DNA of 64,000 nucleotides from Sideroxyarcus sp. (GCA_030652215.1 JAUSBC010000122.1:1-64000); one strand, 5' to 3'. Counted from the first letter of the stretch, positions 28,181-40,349 are shown. Made by a program: numbers and translations. The notes: a model not told the origin generated them from the letters alone.

Positions 28181-29293
28181 ATGCCATTCGAAATCATCGG
28201 ACAGAACGACAGCAGAACGCCCCATCCGACCATCGCCATTATCGACGACGAGTTTACCAGCCGGATCATCCTCGACAAGATCGTGCGCAGCTTGCAGAAG
28301 GAAGCCATGGTGCATGCCTTTGCCTCCCCGCTGGGTGCGATTGATTGGCTGAGGCTCAACCACCCTGACCTAATCCTGGTGGACCACCTGATGGATGAGA
28401 TGTCGGGGCTGGAGGTGATCAAAACGATACGTCGCATTCCCCACCTGGAACACGTTCCCGTCATCATGATTACCGTGTCGAACGATAACGAAATCCGCTA
28501 CAAGGCACTGGAGGCCGGAGCCACCGAATTCCTTTCAAAACCCTTCAACCACTACGAGTGCCAGATCCGTTGCAACAACCTGCTCACCCTGCACATGCAC
28601 CACAAGGACGTACTGCGCCGCTCCGAGGATCTGGAAAAGGCCGTCTCCGAAGCGACAAAGCGGATACTGGAGCGCGAACAGGAAACCCTGTTCCGCCTGG
28701 CGCGGGCGGGCGAATACCGGGATTCGGATACCGGCAACCATGTGTTGCGCATGGCCAGGTTCTCGCGGCTGATCGCCGAAGGCATGGGTCTGGACGAAAA
28801 CCGCTGCAGCCTGATCGAGATGGCCTCGCCCATGCACGACATCGGCAAGATCGGCATTCCCGACAACATCCTGCTCAAACCGGGCAAGCTGGATCACGAG
28901 GAGTTTTCAATCATGAAAACGCATTCCCTGATCGGCTACCACATCCTCAAAAACAGCCACTCCAAGTACATCAGCCTCGGCGCCGAGATCGCGCTCTCGC
29001 ACCACGAGCGCTACGACGGCGGCGGCTACCCGAACGGCCTCAAGGACAAGTCCATCCCGCTGGAGGCACGCATCGTCGCTGTGGCCGACGTGTATGACGC
29101 TCTGACATCAGAGCGTCCCTACAAAAAGGCGTGGACGAATCAGGAAGCGCTGGAATATATCTATTCGAACAAGGGCTCGCATTTCGACCCGGGTTGTGTG
29201 GAGGCATTCCTGATGCAGTTCAGCAAGATCAGTCTCATTCAGCAGCAATTGCAGGATGCTTCGCCATCGCAGAAAGTGCGGGTGTGGCAATGA
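28181..29293 (+). CDS. rpfG: RpfG-type response regulator, HD-GYP phosphodiesterase
   Basis: A 370-residue protein: REC domain (residues 16-135; Asp68 in LILVDHLMDEMSG), linker helix and HD-GYP domain with MHDIGKIGIPDNIL and HHERYDGGGYP. In Xanthomonas RpfG degrades c-di-GMP when RpfC is activated by the fatty-acid signal DSF. The assignment to RpfG rests on the adjoining rpfC, overlapped by ATGA at 29290-29293, and on convergent rpfF. AGAGGAA precedes the ATG. Confidence 0.92.
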   Translation: MPFEIIGQNDSRTPHPTIAIIDDEFTSRIILDKIVRSLQKEAMVHAFASPLGAIDWLRLNHPDLILVDHLMDEMSGLEVIKTIRRIPHLEHVPVIMITVSNDNEIRYKALEAGATEFLSKPFNHYECQIRCNNLLTLHMHHKDVLRRSEDLEKAVSEATKRILEREQETLFRLARAGEYRDSDTGNHVLRMARFSRLIAEGMGLDENRCSLIEMASPMHDIGKIGIPDNILLKPGKLDHEEFSIMKTHSLIGYHILKNSHSKYISLGAEIALSHHERYDGGGYPNGLKDKSIPLEARIVAVADVYDALTSERPYKKAWTNQEALEYIYSNKGSHFDPGCVEAFLMQFSKISLIQQQLQDASPSQKVRVWQ

Positions 29294-31803
29294 ACGACAA
29301 GCTCGACTATTTCATCCGGCAGGTCCGGCAGCGTGAGGGCGAGCATGAACAATCGCTGTTGCGGATGTTCTTCGCTTTTCCAATCTTCCTTTATCTGTTT
29401 GTCGAGTTCTATTTCGTCACGCCGACATCTATCGGCATACCTGTATTTGTGTTTTCTGCCGTCTGGTTTGCCTGCTCAATCCTGCTGATCATTTACATTA
29501 TTTACAAACGCAATACATCCAGAAAAAGACAATGGCTGGCAATGTTTGCCGACATAACTGCCGTGAGCATTGGCATGCTGATGACCGAGGAAGCGGGCGT
29601 GTTGTTTTACGGAATCTATCTATGGGTCATCACCGGAAACGGCATCCGTTACGGCAGGGAGTCGCTCATTAGCGCATATGTAGCAAGTTTGATCGGACTT
29701 TCGGCGGTCATTTTTCTGAACGACTACTGGCATAGCCACCTGCGCATCGCAATTGGTCTGTGGCTCACCCTGCTATGCATCCCACTGTATATATTGAAAT
29801 TGCGCGGACAACTAAACGATGCGCTGGAGAAAGCGCAGGCAGCCAACAAGGCAAAGAGCGACTTTCTTTCAAATATGAGCCACGAAATGCGCACCCCACT
29901 AAATGGAGTGATTGGCGCCAGCGACTTGTTGATCAATACCCGACTGGACGAAGAACAGAAGGACCTGACCGGAACCTTGAAAAAATCTGCCCAACTCCTG
30001 CTCAAACTGATCGACAACATACTTGATCTCTCCAAGATTGAGAGCGGGAAGGTTGCCTCGGAAAAAGTGGATTTCGATCTGCATAAATTGGTCAACAGCA
30101 CACTTGAAATGTTCCTGCCCCAAGTTGAAAAGAAAGGAATCGGCCTATCTGTCCGTTTCACTCCGGAAACATGCTTTATGCTGCAAGGCGATCCGCTGCA
30201 TCTGCAACAGGTCATCATCAATCTGATAGGCAATGCGATCAAGTTCACCAGCAAGGGCCGGGTTGAACTCAGGATAGGCACGGTACAACAGGATGAACAC
30301 CACACCCGCATTCGCTTCGAGGTGATCGATACGGGAATAGGAATTGCCCCGCAAGCGCAAGCCAGAATTTTCGACAGTTTTACCCAGGCCGATCACAACA
30401 TCACTCGCACTTACGGCGGTACCGGACTGGGCACCACGATTTCAAAACAGCTGGTTGAATTGATGGGTGGCACGATGGGTGTACAGAGCGAACCGGGTAT
30501 CGGCAGCATCTTCTGGTTTGAAGCCCCCTTTGCCAAACAGCCGGCCGCAATTCTTGGAAACTCAATTCTTACACTGGAACAATTATATGTTCTGACCATA
30601 GGATTGCCGCATACCGACCAACTAGCCGTCACCGACTATGCAAATAGCTGGGGCATTCGCTGCGAACATGCCGCGTCTCTGACGCATTTCTTTTCCCACC
30701 TGATCGATAAAGATGTCGCTCGACCGGACAATCTGGCGATTTTGTGCCTTCCTCAGAATATCGGTATGACCGCGAAAGATTTCGTCGCGAATATCCATGA
30801 GTTGCGCGGAAAACAGAAACTATCGCCAATACTGCTCAATCCCGATCTGCACAACCACAATGAAAAAGAATATCTGGATGCCGGATATTCATGCCTGTTA
30901 CGCATGCCTCTCGACAAGACATTGCTGTTCAACGCATTGCACGGAATTGTGGCCCCGCGCCCCTCGGCTGGGGTTATCTCATTCAAGGAACACTACGAAC
31001 GCAGCACGGCCAACAAGCGTGGCGTTCGCATCCTCGTCGCCGAAGACAACGGCACCAACCGGCAGATTATTGAAAAAATACTGCTGCATGGAAATCACAA
31101 GGTTGATCTGGTAGAAAACGGCGAGCAGGCACTGGATAAACTGGAAGAAAAAACATACGACCTATTGATACTGGATTTGAATATGCCGCAAATGGGCGGA
31201 TTGGAAGTCGTGAATATCCACCGTGCGCTGCTCAGACAACCGCTGGACATACCTGTCATCATCCTTACCGCCAACGCCACTCCCGAAGCAAAGCAAGAAT
31301 GCGAACGTGCCCGCATTGACGCCTACCTGACCAAACCTGTTGACGCATTGACCCTGCTCGACACTGTCGCCCGCTTGACGCTGACACCACCAAGAACCGA
31401 TGCTCCGGTGATCAAGCACAACGCGGAACAGAATGTTCGTGGGATTATCAATGAAGTCACACTGCACCATCTAGCGCTATTAGGCGGAAATCAGGAAGAT
31501 TTCTTAGGCACTGTGATCTACGGCTTCCTGACCGAAACAGACAAACTGCTTGAAGCCATGCGCATCGCACTGGAGAAACAGGAGTACGCTTCATTCAAGG
31601 AATTGGCCCATATTTTGAAAGGAAGCTCGGGAAACGTCGGCGCCGACGTGTTGTTTTCAGTATGCAGTCGGATACTGGCTCTCGCCAGCACCGACTTGGA
31701 TAAGTCAGCCCCAAAATTGATGGGAGAAGCGCTTGACTGTTACCCTGCCACCCGGAAATCTCTGCTGCATTATTTGCATGGAGCCAACCAAGCATCCATA
31801 TAA
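29290..31803 (+). CDS. rpfC: RpfC-type hybrid histidine kinase, DSF sensor
   Basis: The 837-residue protein has five or so membrane helices (about residues 28-170), a HisKA domain (His198 in SNMSHEMRTPLNG), HATPase, a degraded pseudo-receiver-like stretch, a true REC domain (578-695; Asp629 in LILDLNMPQMGG) and a C-terminal HPt domain (His774 in ELAHILKGSSGNVG). This order is that of RpfC. ATG 29290 overlaps the rpfG stop codon; the open frame to 29131 is inside rpfG. It ends three bases before the convergent rpfF stop. Confidence 0.93.
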   Translation: MNDKLDYFIRQVRQREGEHEQSLLRMFFAFPIFLYLFVEFYFVTPTSIGIPVFVFSAVWFACSILLIIYIIYKRNTSRKRQWLAMFADITAVSIGMLMTEEAGVLFYGIYLWVITGNGIRYGRESLISAYVASLIGLSAVIFLNDYWHSHLRIAIGLWLTLLCIPLYILKLRGQLNDALEKAQAANKAKSDFLSNMSHEMRTPLNGVIGASDLLINTRLDEEQKDLTGTLKKSAQLLLKLIDNILDLSKIESGKVASEKVDFDLHKLVNSTLEMFLPQVEKKGIGLSVRFTPETCFMLQGDPLHLQQVIINLIGNAIKFTSKGRVELRIGTVQQDEHHTRIRFEVIDTGIGIAPQAQARIFDSFTQADHNITRTYGGTGLGTTISKQLVELMGGTMGVQSEPGIGSIFWFEAPFAKQPAAILGNSILTLEQLYVLTIGLPHTDQLAVTDYANSWGIRCEHAASLTHFFSHLIDKDVARPDNLAILCLPQNIGMTAKDFVANIHELRGKQKLSPILLNPDLHNHNEKEYLDAGYSCLLRMPLDKTLLFNALHGIVAPRPSAGVISFKEHYERSTANKRGVRILVAEDNGTNRQIIEKILLHGNHKVDLVENGEQALDKLEEKTYDLLILDLNMPQMGGLEVVNIHRALLRQPLDIPVIILTANATPEAKQECERARIDAYLTKPVDALTLLDTVARLTLTPPRTDAPVIKHNAEQNVRGIINEVTLHHLALLGGNQEDFLGTVIYGFLTETDKLLEAMRIALEKQEYASFKELAHILKGSSGNVGADVLFSVCSRILALASTDLDKSAPKLMGEALDCYPATRKSLLHYLHGANQASI

Positions 31804-31806
31804 ACA

Positions 31807-32709
31807 TCAAGCCGCATTGGAAACATGCGGTTGAATTTGCGGTTGCAGAAACAGCTTTTCTTGGGAACGCACGAATCGATCCATTACTTTCAAGTCCTTC
31901 TCGTTGAGCTTGAGGGCCGCATCAACCCAGACCGTCGTAATGTCGATCAACTCCTGGTAGGTCAAAGGATTAAACCGGTGGCGTGCTTTCTGAACAGCCA
32001 AAAAACCATTGGCGCGCCTTTCCTGTTTCTTGATGTAATCGTTAACAGCCTCAATTCCCTTGCCGTCTTCGGCAAGGATGTCGATCAACCCCGCTGCATG
32101 CAATTCTTCTGCGTTGTATATTTTGCCGCCCAAAATCATCTTTTCTGCAAACTTCGGGCTGACCTTTCTGGCGATCAAGCTATATGCCCCCATGCCGGGG
32201 AACAGATTGAACAAGATTTCCGGAAAACCCAACTGGCAATTACGCTCAGCAATGACTACGTCACTGGCTAGTGCCGCTTCAAGGCCGCCGCCCAACGCAT
32301 CCCCCTGTAGCAGGGTAATTGTCGCCAACGGCAGATCGAAATGACGCATTCTGGGGAAAATGACATCGATACAGGCAACCGCATACCGCATTAAGGACTC
32401 CCTGTCCTGACTCCGGATCAGCTGTCGAAAAAGAGCGAGCTGTCCACCCAGGTTGAACACGCCCTGCGTGATGGATGCCAATACCGAATAACGGATTTCA
32501 TGCAACTCATCGCCGACCAATACCCTGCCTTGGGAATGCTGAATTGAATGATGGTGCAGTCCGAGATCTTTCAGGAGTTCTGGCGTAACGCACGGAACGG
32601 CATCCTGACTCACCAGGGTCCAAAGCGCGCCGTGATTCGCATCGAACCGAATGCGGAGTTGAGAATAATCGGTTTTCAGCAAATCGTATGGATTCTGAAT
32701 AAGCTTCAT
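31807..32709 (-). CDS. rpfF: RpfF, DSF-family signal synthase (crotonase fold)
   Basis: A 300-residue enoyl-CoA-hydratase-fold protein. RpfF makes cis-2-unsaturated fatty-acid signals from acyl-ACP by combined thioesterase and dehydratase action. The two catalytic glutamates are present: Glu144 in GDALGGGLEAALASD and Glu164 in LGFPEILFNLFPGMGAYSL, matching Glu141 and Glu161 of Xanthomonas RpfF. AGGAGA lies upstream of the ATG at 32707-32709. Convergent rpfC/rpfG complete the circuit. Confidence 0.93.
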   Translation of the reverse strand: MKLIQNPYDLLKTDYSQLRIRFDANHGALWTLVSQDAVPCVTPELLKDLGLHHHSIQHSQGRVLVGDELHEIRYSVLASITQGVFNLGGQLALFRQLIRSQDRESLMRYAVACIDVIFPRMRHFDLPLATITLLQGDALGGGLEAALASDVVIAERNCQLGFPEILFNLFPGMGAYSLIARKVSPKFAEKMILGGKIYNAEELHAAGLIDILAEDGKGIEAVNDYIKKQERRANGFLAVQKARHRFNPLTYQELIDITTVWVDAALKLNEKDLKVMDRFVRSQEKLFLQPQIQPHVSNAA

Positions 32710-32811
32710 GTTTCTCTATCTCCTACTCGTACAGGATGCACCGCATCTTAATCTGCAGAATCGGATTCGAGAAGAAAAATAAGATGCCGGAATATCCGAA
32801 CGGTTGAAATA

Positions 32812-33861
32812 CTAGACCAACGGCAACTCGCCCTCGCGCATACCGATACCCGCAACCTCGTGCAGTGCCTTGATAAAGTCTGCGTTTTCATGCAATTGAA
32901 ACAACGTTTTGGGATGCGGATGCCCGTGCATTTGCGCCAACCGCGCCTTGCTTTGCGCAGTCATATCCCATTTCAGCCCGGCAAGCAGTTCGTCCGCGGA
33001 GTCCGGCTTGTTGCACACCAGCACCATGTCGCAGCCCGCATGCAATGCTGCTTCGGCGCGTTGCACGATACCGCCCGCAACGGTTGCGCCTTCCATGCTC
33101 AGGTCGTCGCTGAAGATGCAGCCTTCGAAACCAAGCTCGCCGCGCAAGATGTCCTTCAGCCACACTTTGGAGAATCCTGCAGGACGCGGATCGACTTTGG
33201 GATAAATGACATGCGCGGGCATCACGGCCGTGAGGCCAAAATTGACCATCTGCCGAAAAGGGATGAGGTCGCATAGTTCGATGTCGGTATAGCTGCGCTC
33301 GTCCACCGGAATCTCCAGGTGCGAGTCGGCACACACGAAGCCGTGACCGGGGAAATGCTTGCCGACGGTGGGCATGCCGCCCTGCTTCAAACCCAGCAAC
33401 AGGCTATGCGCCAACTCCGCAATTGCGTGAGGATCGGAATGGAATGCGCGGTCGCCGATAACGCAGCTTGAACCGTAATCGACGTCCAGCACGGGTGTGA
33501 AGCTGAAATCAACGCCGCAGGCACGCAGTTCCGAAGCCAGCACGTAACCCGCTTGCTGCGCCAGATGTTTGGCGCGTTTAGGGTGTGCATCCCATTCCTT
33601 GCCCAACTCGCGCATGGGCGGGATTCTGGTAAAACCGTCGCGAAAACGCTGCACCCTGCCGCCCTCGTGATCGACCGCGATAAGCAAGGGCGGCGAACGC
33701 AGTGCATGGATGCTGGCGGTCAGTTCGGCAAGCTGACCGGGAGATTCGTAGTTGCGCGCAAACAGGATGACTCCGCCGACCAGAGGATGACGCAGGCGTA
33801 GCTCGTCCTCCGCAGTAAGTGTCTTGCCCAGCACATCCAGCATTACCGGCCCTTTACCCAT
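32812..33861 (-). CDS. nagZ: Beta-N-acetylhexosaminidase NagZ
   Basis: NagZ removes GlcNAc from anhydro-muropeptides in cytoplasmic peptidoglycan recycling. The family-3 glycosidase signature [19 protein letters not shown] carries the acid/base His and Asp, and SDDLSMEGA carries the nucleophile. Length 349 is normal. ATG 33861 overlaps the acpS stop (TGATG); a TTG before it is rejected. It is the last gene of the long minus-strand operon. Confidence 0.94.
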   Translation of the reverse strand: MGKGPVMLDVLGKTLTAEDELRLRHPLVGGVILFARNYESPGQLAELTASIHALRSPPLLIAVDHEGGRVQRFRDGFTRIPPMRELGKEWDAHPKRAKHLAQQAGYVLASELRACGVDFSFTPVLDVDYGSSCVIGDRAFHSDPHAIAELAHSLLLGLKQGGMPTVGKHFPGHGFVCADSHLEIPVDERSYTDIELCDLIPFRQMVNFGLTAVMPAHVIYPKVDPRPAGFSKVWLKDILRGELGFEGCIFSDDLSMEGATVAGGIVQRAEAALHAGCDMVLVCNKPDSADELLAGLKWDMTAQSKARLAQMHGHPHPKTLFQLHENADFIKALHEVAGIGMREGELPLV

Positions 33862-34244
33862 CAAACCGCTCCTTCCAGAACAACGAAAGCCACCACCGTA
33901 TCGCGCTCATCGCTGATGCTCAGGTGATGTTTCACTACACCGAGTTTATCCAGTAAAGCGCTCAGTTCCGCTTCGAACAGGAATGTCGGCTTGCCGAGCT
34001 CGTCATGGGTGACCGTTATGCGCTTCAGACTCACCGGATAGCGCAGTCCGTATCCCGTCGCTTTGGCAAAGGCCTCTTTGGCGGCAAAGCGCTTGCTCAG
34101 AAACCTGGCCGGATGGGCCTGGGTGGCGTATTCGGCCAGTTCCTGCTCGCTCAGAATGCGGGCCGCGAACGCGGCGCCGTGCCGGGTACTGGCCGCTTCC
34201 ATACGCGCCACGGTAACGATGTCGGTGCCGATACCGAAAATCAT
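33861..34244 (-). CDS. acpS: Holo-[acyl-carrier-protein] synthase
   Basis: AcpS attaches 4'-phosphopantetheine to acyl carrier protein. Signatures are the N-terminal [16 protein letters not shown] and [20 protein letters not shown], which hold the Mg-binding Asp8 and Glu residues. Length 127 is normal. The start overlaps the pdxJ stop by four bases. Confidence 0.95.
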   Translation of the reverse strand: MIFGIGTDIVTVARMEAASTRHGAAFAARILSEQELAEYATQAHPARFLSKRFAAKEAFAKATGYGLRYPVSLKRITVTHDELGKPTFLFEAELSALLDKLGVVKHHLSISDERDTVVAFVVLEGAV

Positions 34245-34957
34245 GCGATCAACAAGGCTTTCATGTTTTTCACCGCCTGTTCCAGACCGATAAACACCGC
34301 TTCGGAAATCACGGCGTGGCCGATGTTGAGTTCGGCGATGTGCGGAATCGCGACGATGGGACGCACGTTATGGTAGTTGAGACCGTGCCCGGCATTCACC
34401 TGCAGTCCCAGGGAGTGGGCATGCAAAGCTGCAGCATGAATGCGTGCGAGTTCGCGTTCGCATGCGGGAACACTGTCTGCATCGGCATACTTTCCGGTGT
34501 GGATCTCGACGACGGGTGCGCCCGCCCGCGTCGCGGCATCGAGTTGTCTTTCGTCAGGATCAATGAACAGCGAAACGTGGATACCCGCCTCGCTGCAGCG
34601 CTGCGTGGCACGCTGCACCGCGTCGAAATGCTTGATTACATCCAGCCCGCCTTCCGTGGTCAGTTCTTCGCGCTTCTCCGGCACCAGGCAGATATCGTGC
34701 GGCTTGACGCGCAACGCGTTGGCAATCATCTCGTCGGTGACGGCGCATTCCAGGTTCATGCGCGTCTGCAACATGCCGCGCAGTATGTCCACATCGGCAT
34801 CCTGGATGTGACGGCGATCTTCGCGCAGGTGGATGGTGATGGCGTCTGCGCCCGCTTCCTCGCAGATCAGCGCGGCACGCACCAGATTTGGGTAACGTGC
34901 GCCGCGTGCCTGGCGCAGGGTCGCTACGTGGTCGATGTTAAGTCCGAGTTTGATCAT
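34241..34957 (-). CDS. pdxJ: Pyridoxine 5'-phosphate synthase
   Basis: PdxJ condenses aminoacetone phosphate with deoxyxylulose phosphate in vitamin B6 synthesis. The TIM-barrel protein of 238 residues opens with [20 protein letters not shown], with HLREDRRHI for phosphate binding and [12 protein letters not shown] near the end, all diagnostic. It overlaps both recO and acpS by four bases, as in many betaproteobacteria. Confidence 0.96.
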   Translation of the reverse strand: MIKLGLNIDHVATLRQARGARYPNLVRAALICEEAGADAITIHLREDRRHIQDADVDILRGMLQTRMNLECAVTDEMIANALRVKPHDICLVPEKREELTTEGGLDVIKHFDAVQRATQRCSEAGIHVSLFIDPDERQLDAATRAGAPVVEIHTGKYADADSVPACERELARIHAAALHAHSLGLQVNAGHGLNYHNVRPIVAIPHIAELNIGHAVISEAVFIGLEQAVKNMKALLIA

Positions 34958-35677
34958 AATTTCTGTAAATCCCTCATCAGTTCGCGCGTGTGCAATATCT
35001 TTCCGGCCAGGTGATGATCGAGCAGCATGCGCATCAGTTGTTTGCTCTGACGTGCGCTGTTCACGTCGCGGTAATCGTCGGCAGCCATATCCAGCAACGT
35101 TTTGCCCAGGACCGGCATGCCTTGCGACGAGTCCGCCGATTCTGCTATAGCTCCACGCTCAAGTATATATCGGTAGTTTCGTGTCGGCACGATGGGATTG
35201 CCCCCGTCCGCCTCGGTATCGAGCCGCAGCGCATACCCCAATTCCTGCAGCATGTGCTTCTCGAAGCAGCGCAGCGTGAATGCATGGTCGTCTTCCTGCG
35301 CCAGTCGTTGCAGGGTCTGCTGATAATAATCGAACAGACTTTCGTGCGGATCGTCGCGCGCCATCAGGTTAAGCAGCAGCTCGTTGAGATAAAAGCCGCA
35401 CAACAGTGCCGTGCCCTGCAATTGCGGCTGTCCGCCCTGCCATTCCGCGCCGTGCAGGGTGCGCAACTCGTGCTTGCCGAACCAGCTCAATGACAGCGGC
35501 TGAAACCCCATCAGCAGGCCGCGCAAAGCGGACCTGGGACGCCGTGCACCGCGCGCAACCAGAGGAACCCGCCCGTGCCGCCGGCTGAATACTTCCAATA
35601 CCAGACTGGTCTCGCGAAACGGGTAACTGTGCAGTACGAAGGCGGGCTCGTCCTGGATGCGCTGTTTGGACGGAACG

Positions 35678-35685
<8 letters not shown>
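34954..35685 (-). CDS. recO: DNA repair protein RecO
   Basis: RecO loads RecA with RecR on SSB-coated DNA and anneals strands. The 243-residue protein has the N-terminal OB fold ([20 protein letters not shown], then [16 protein letters not shown]) and a helical C-terminal domain; the zinc-finger cysteines of some RecO proteins are not evident. It overlaps era by eight bases. RecR is encoded elsewhere in the window at 50364. Confidence 0.93.
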
Positions 35686-36567
<882 letters not shown>

Positions 36568-36571
<4 letters not shown>

Positions 36572-37242
36572 GGGTTTTCTTTGATTTGTTGATAGGCGCG
36601 CTCGGCGGCAATTTGTTCGGCAATGCGTCGGCTTGCGCCCTCGCCCCGGGTTGTCAGTTTGAGTTGCGCAACCTCGCAGGAGACAACGAAGGTCTGAGCA
36701 TGCGCTTCACCCTTGATTTCGGTCACATTGTATTGCGGCAAAGCCATCTTGCGCGCCTGCAAATGCTCCTGCAGCAAAGTCTTGGCATCCTTGCCCAGCG
36801 TTTGCAGGTCGGTTTTAGTGATGAATGGAACGTACAATCCCAGCACGACTTTTTCCGCTGCGGCAAAATCGGCGTCGATCAAAACCGCACCGAATACGGC
36901 CTCCAAGGCATCCGCCAAAATCGAAGGCCGGCGAAATCCGGCGCTCTTGAGTTCTCCCTCACCCAGCAGCAGTTGCTCGCCCAGATTCAGTTGCTGCGCC
37001 AGGATGGCCAGCGTCTGCTGGTTGACCAGATTGGAGCGCAAACGGGACAAATCGCCTTCCGGCACATCGGGAAAGGTATCGTACAGATATTTGGCGACAG
37101 TGCAGTTCAGTACGCTGTCGCCGAGAAATTCCAGGCGCTCATTATGTGCGGCACTGTAACTGCGATGTGTCAGCGCACGCTGCAGCAATTGCGGCTGTGT
37201 AAAGCGGTAACCCAGCTGTTTACACAATGCGGCGTGGCTCAT
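36568..37242 (-). CDS. rnc: Ribonuclease III
   Basis: RNase III cleaves double-stranded RNA in rRNA processing and gene regulation. The catalytic signature [20 protein letters not shown] is intact, and the C-terminal half (about 150-224) is a dsRNA-binding domain with [20 protein letters not shown]. Length 224 is normal. The start follows the DUF4845 stop by eight bases. Confidence 0.97.
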
Positions 37243-37250
37243 TGCGGAAA

Positions 37251-37616
37251 TTATGAGCTGCTCGGATTGAATTCGAGCACCAGCGTAGCATTGCCCACCA
37301 GCGGTATTACGACCGTATAGTTGGTGCTCAGGGTCAATTGGCCGTCATCCTTGACAATTTCGATGTCTTCAGCGGTAATGTCGGTGATGTAATTGACGTT
37401 GGCGCGCTTGCCATATGATTCCTTGATTTCCTTGATCGATGCTCCCTGCATGTCAGGATCGTCAGCAATCGTTTTAAGAATCTGGGCGATCTGCGCACTA
37501 TGCACATAGGCAGGCACCACTTTCATGCCCATTACCGCCACCAGAACCGCCCCCACGGCAATCAAGAGGAATCCAACAAAACTGATGCCGCGCTGCCTGC
37601 CTGCCAATGCTGTCAT
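37251..37616 (-). CDS. DUF4845 membrane-anchored protein
   Basis: A 121-residue protein with an N-terminal membrane helix ([20 protein letters not shown]) after a short basic segment that resembles a pseudopilin-like start, and a small soluble domain beyond. DUF4845 proteins are regularly encoded between lepB and rnc in betaproteobacteria and related groups. Function is unknown; the signal-peptidase neighbour hints at the envelope. Confidence 0.87.
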   Translation of the reverse strand: MTALAGRQRGISFVGFLLIAVGAVLVAVMGMKVVPAYVHSAQIAQILKTIADDPDMQGASIKEIKESYGKRANVNYITDITAEDIEIVKDDGQLTLSTNYTVVIPLVGNATLVLEFNPSSS

Positions 37617-37641
37617 CTCCTATCCTTTCCTATGTTCCTGC

Positions 37642-38445
37642 CTAATCAATCGACAATCCGACGCGATTCAATTCGCCGAAATTCATCCAGATAAAGAATG
37701 CTTTCCCGACCACCAGTTCATCCGGCACGAATCCCCAGTAACGACTGTCGCGGCTGTTATCGCGGTTGTCGCCCATCATGAAATAATGGCCTGCGGGCAC
37801 GGTGCAGCGCACTTCCGCTTCACTATAACTGCATTGCTCGTGCTGCGGGAAGTTCTCCACATTGCCCAGATGCACCTGCGGCATTTCCGGATTCAGCAGC
37901 ACGGCGTGCGAACGTCCGTTCAGGTTTTCCTTGTAACGCTGGGTGTGTACAAAGCGCAATTCGCTCTCGACGTAATTGTATTCGCCATCGCCCTGCAATT
38001 CCTGCTCCTTGCCGTTGATCAACAGCCGCTTGTTGCGGTACACCAACACATCGCCCGGCACCCCGACCACGCGCTTGATGTAATCCACCGAAATATCGTC
38101 CGGATAGTGGAATACCATCACATCCCCGCGCTGCGGCTGGTTGATCTCGATAAACTTTTTGTTGACGATGGGCAGTCGCAGACCGTAGGTAAAGCGGTTG
38201 ACCAGAATGAAATCGCCGACATTCAGCGTGGGTCTCATGGAGCTGGAGGGTATCTTGAATGGCTCAACCAAAAAGGAACGCAGCAGAAAAACAATCAGGA
38301 TCACGGGAAAAAAGCTTTTTGCGTATTCGACCCACCACGGCTCATTCACACCCTCCGGACGCTTGGCGCGCAGTACGAAACGGTCCAGCAACCAGATTGC
38401 GCCGGTCAGCACCAGCAATGAGAACAAGATCAAGGCAAAGGTCAT
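37642..38445 (-). CDS. lepB: Signal peptidase I
   Basis: LepB cleaves signal peptides from exported proteins. Two N-terminal membrane segments precede the catalytic domain. The nucleophile lies in PSSSMRPTL, the general-base Lys in DYIKRVVGVPGD, and GDNRDNSRDSRYWG is the last family box. Length 267 is normal for this group. It follows lepA by 17 bases. Confidence 0.96.
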   Translation of the reverse strand: MTFALILFSLLVLTGAIWLLDRFVLRAKRPEGVNEPWWVEYAKSFFPVILIVFLLRSFLVEPFKIPSSSMRPTLNVGDFILVNRFTYGLRLPIVNKKFIEINQPQRGDVMVFHYPDDISVDYIKRVVGVPGDVLVYRNKRLLINGKEQELQGDGEYNYVESELRFVHTQRYKENLNGRSHAVLLNPEMPQVHLGNVENFPQHEQCSYSEAEVRCTVPAGHYFMMGDNRDNSRDSRYWGFVPDELVVGKAFFIWMNFGELNRVGLSID

Positions 38446-38462
38446 TCTTCTTCCGACTCCGT

Positions 38463-40256
38463 TTATTTGTCGTCCACACGCAGAATGGCGAGAAACGCCT
38501 CCTGCGGAATTTCAACGCTACCCACCTGCTTCATGCGTTTTTTGCCCGCCTTCTGTTTTTCCAGCAGCTTTTTCTTGCGCGAAATATCGCCGCCGTAACA
38601 CTTGGCCAGCACATTTTTGCGCAAAGCCTTCACGTTCTCGCGCGAAATGATGTTGGCGCCGATGGCCGCCTGGATTGCCACATCGAACATCTGGCGCGGA
38701 ATCAGTTCGCGCATCTTGGCCGCCACTTCGCGCCCGCGATACATACTGTTGGCGCGGTGTACGATAATGGACAGCGCATCCACCTTTTCGCCGTTGATGA
38801 GCATATCCACCTTCACCACGTCTGCCGGACGGTACTCCTTGAACTCGTAATCCATTGAGGCGTAACCGCGCGACACGGATTTCAACTTGTCGAAGAAGTC
38901 CAGCACGATCTCCGCCATCGGTATCTCATATTGCAGCAGCACCTGCTTGCCGTGGTAGGTCATGTCAATCTGTAAACCGCGCTTTTGCGTGCATAGCGTG
39001 ATGACCGAGCCGACATATTCCTGCGGCATGTACAAATTGACATGCACGATGGGTTCGCGTATTTCCTCGATCTTGGACGCATCCGGCAATTTGGACGGAT
39101 TATCCACCATCAGCAAGGTGCCGTCGCGCTGCACCACCTCGTAAACCACGGTCGGCGCCGTGGTAATGAGATCCATGTCGAACTCGCGCTCCAGGCGCTC
39201 CTGCACGATCTCCATGTGCAGCAGCCCGAGAAAACCGCAACGGAAACCGAATCCCAGGGCCTGCGACACTTCCGGCTCGTACTGAAGCGAGGCGTCGTTC
39301 AGCTTGAGCTTCTCCAGCGAGTCGCGCAGCGCTTCATACTGGTTCGATTCGACCGGGAACAGGCCTGCAAAAACCTGGGGCTGGACTTCCTTGAAACCCG
39401 GCAAAGGACTGCCGGCAGGCTTGGACACCAGAGTGACCGTGTCTCCAACCTTGGCGTCCTTCAGTTCCTTGATCCCCGCAATCACGAATCCCACCTGACC
39501 GGCGGACAAAGAGTCCCGATTCTGCGATTTGGGCGTAAATACACCTACATGTTCGGTCAGGTGCTGCGCACCCGTTGCCATGAGCAGTATCCTGTCTTTG
39601 GGTTTGAGCGTGCCGTTCACGATGCGCACCAGCATCACCACGCCGACATAGTTGTCGAACCAGGAGTCGATGATCAGTGCCTGCAAGGGCGCGGCGACAT
39701 CGCCTTTGGGCGCGGGCACTTTCGCGATAAGCGCATCCAGTACGTCTTCCACGCCGAATCCGGTCTTGGCCGAGCAATGCACCGCATCCTTCGCCGCGAT
39801 GCCGATCACATCCTCGATCTCGGTGATTGCATTTTCCGGGTCGGCAGAGGGCAGGTCGATTTTGTTCAGCACCGGAACGACTTCCACGCCCAGATCCAGC
39901 GCGGTGTAGCAATTGGCCACGGTCTGCGCTTCAACCCCCTGCGACGCATCCACCACCAGCAAGGCCCCCTCGCAGGCGGAGAGCGAACGCGACACTTCAT
40001 ATGAAAAGTCCACGTGTCCCGGCGTGTCGATGAGGTTCAGGTTGTACACCTGCCCATCGCGGGCCTTGTAGCTCAGCGCGGCTGTTTGCGCCTTGATGGT
40101 GATACCGCGCTCGCGCTCGATATCCATTGAATCAAGGACCTGCGCCTCCATCTCGCGATCAGACAAGCCCCCACACAAGTGGATGATACGGTCTGCCAAG
40201 GTGGATTTGCCATGATCGATGTGGGCGATGATGGAGAAATTACGGATATGCTGCAT
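38463..40256 (-). CDS. lepA: Elongation factor 4 (LepA)
   Basis: EF4 is a translational GTPase implicated in ribosome biogenesis and back-translocation. Motifs [22 protein letters not shown] and NKIDLP are present, and the LepA-specific C-terminal domain follows. ATG 40254-40256 gives 597 residues; a TTG three codons before is rejected. Upstream 93 bases separate it from degP, with G/C-rich inverted segments, so a secondary promoter or terminator could lie there. Confidence 0.97.
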   Translation of the reverse strand: MQHIRNFSIIAHIDHGKSTLADRIIHLCGGLSDREMEAQVLDSMDIERERGITIKAQTAALSYKARDGQVYNLNLIDTPGHVDFSYEVSRSLSACEGALLVVDASQGVEAQTVANCYTALDLGVEVVPVLNKIDLPSADPENAITEIEDVIGIAAKDAVHCSAKTGFGVEDVLDALIAKVPAPKGDVAAPLQALIIDSWFDNYVGVVMLVRIVNGTLKPKDRILLMATGAQHLTEHVGVFTPKSQNRDSLSAGQVGFVIAGIKELKDAKVGDTVTLVSKPAGSPLPGFKEVQPQVFAGLFPVESNQYEALRDSLEKLKLNDASLQYEPEVSQALGFGFRCGFLGLLHMEIVQERLEREFDMDLITTAPTVVYEVVQRDGTLLMVDNPSKLPDASKIEEIREPIVHVNLYMPQEYVGSVITLCTQKRGLQIDMTYHGKQVLLQYEIPMAEIVLDFFDKLKSVSRGYASMDYEFKEYRPADVVKVDMLINGEKVDALSIIVHRANSMYRGREVAAKMRELIPRQMFDVAIQAAIGANIISRENVKALRKNVLAKCYGGDISRKKKLLEKQKAGKKRMKQVGSVEIPQEAFLAILRVDDK

Positions 40257-40349
40257 GAGGCTCAAAATATAATCCCGTCAAAAGCGGCGGTTTCGCAAAG
40301 CGCGAATTCTAGCCGATTTTGACGGGACTCGCTGAGTTACCGGGCCCGC

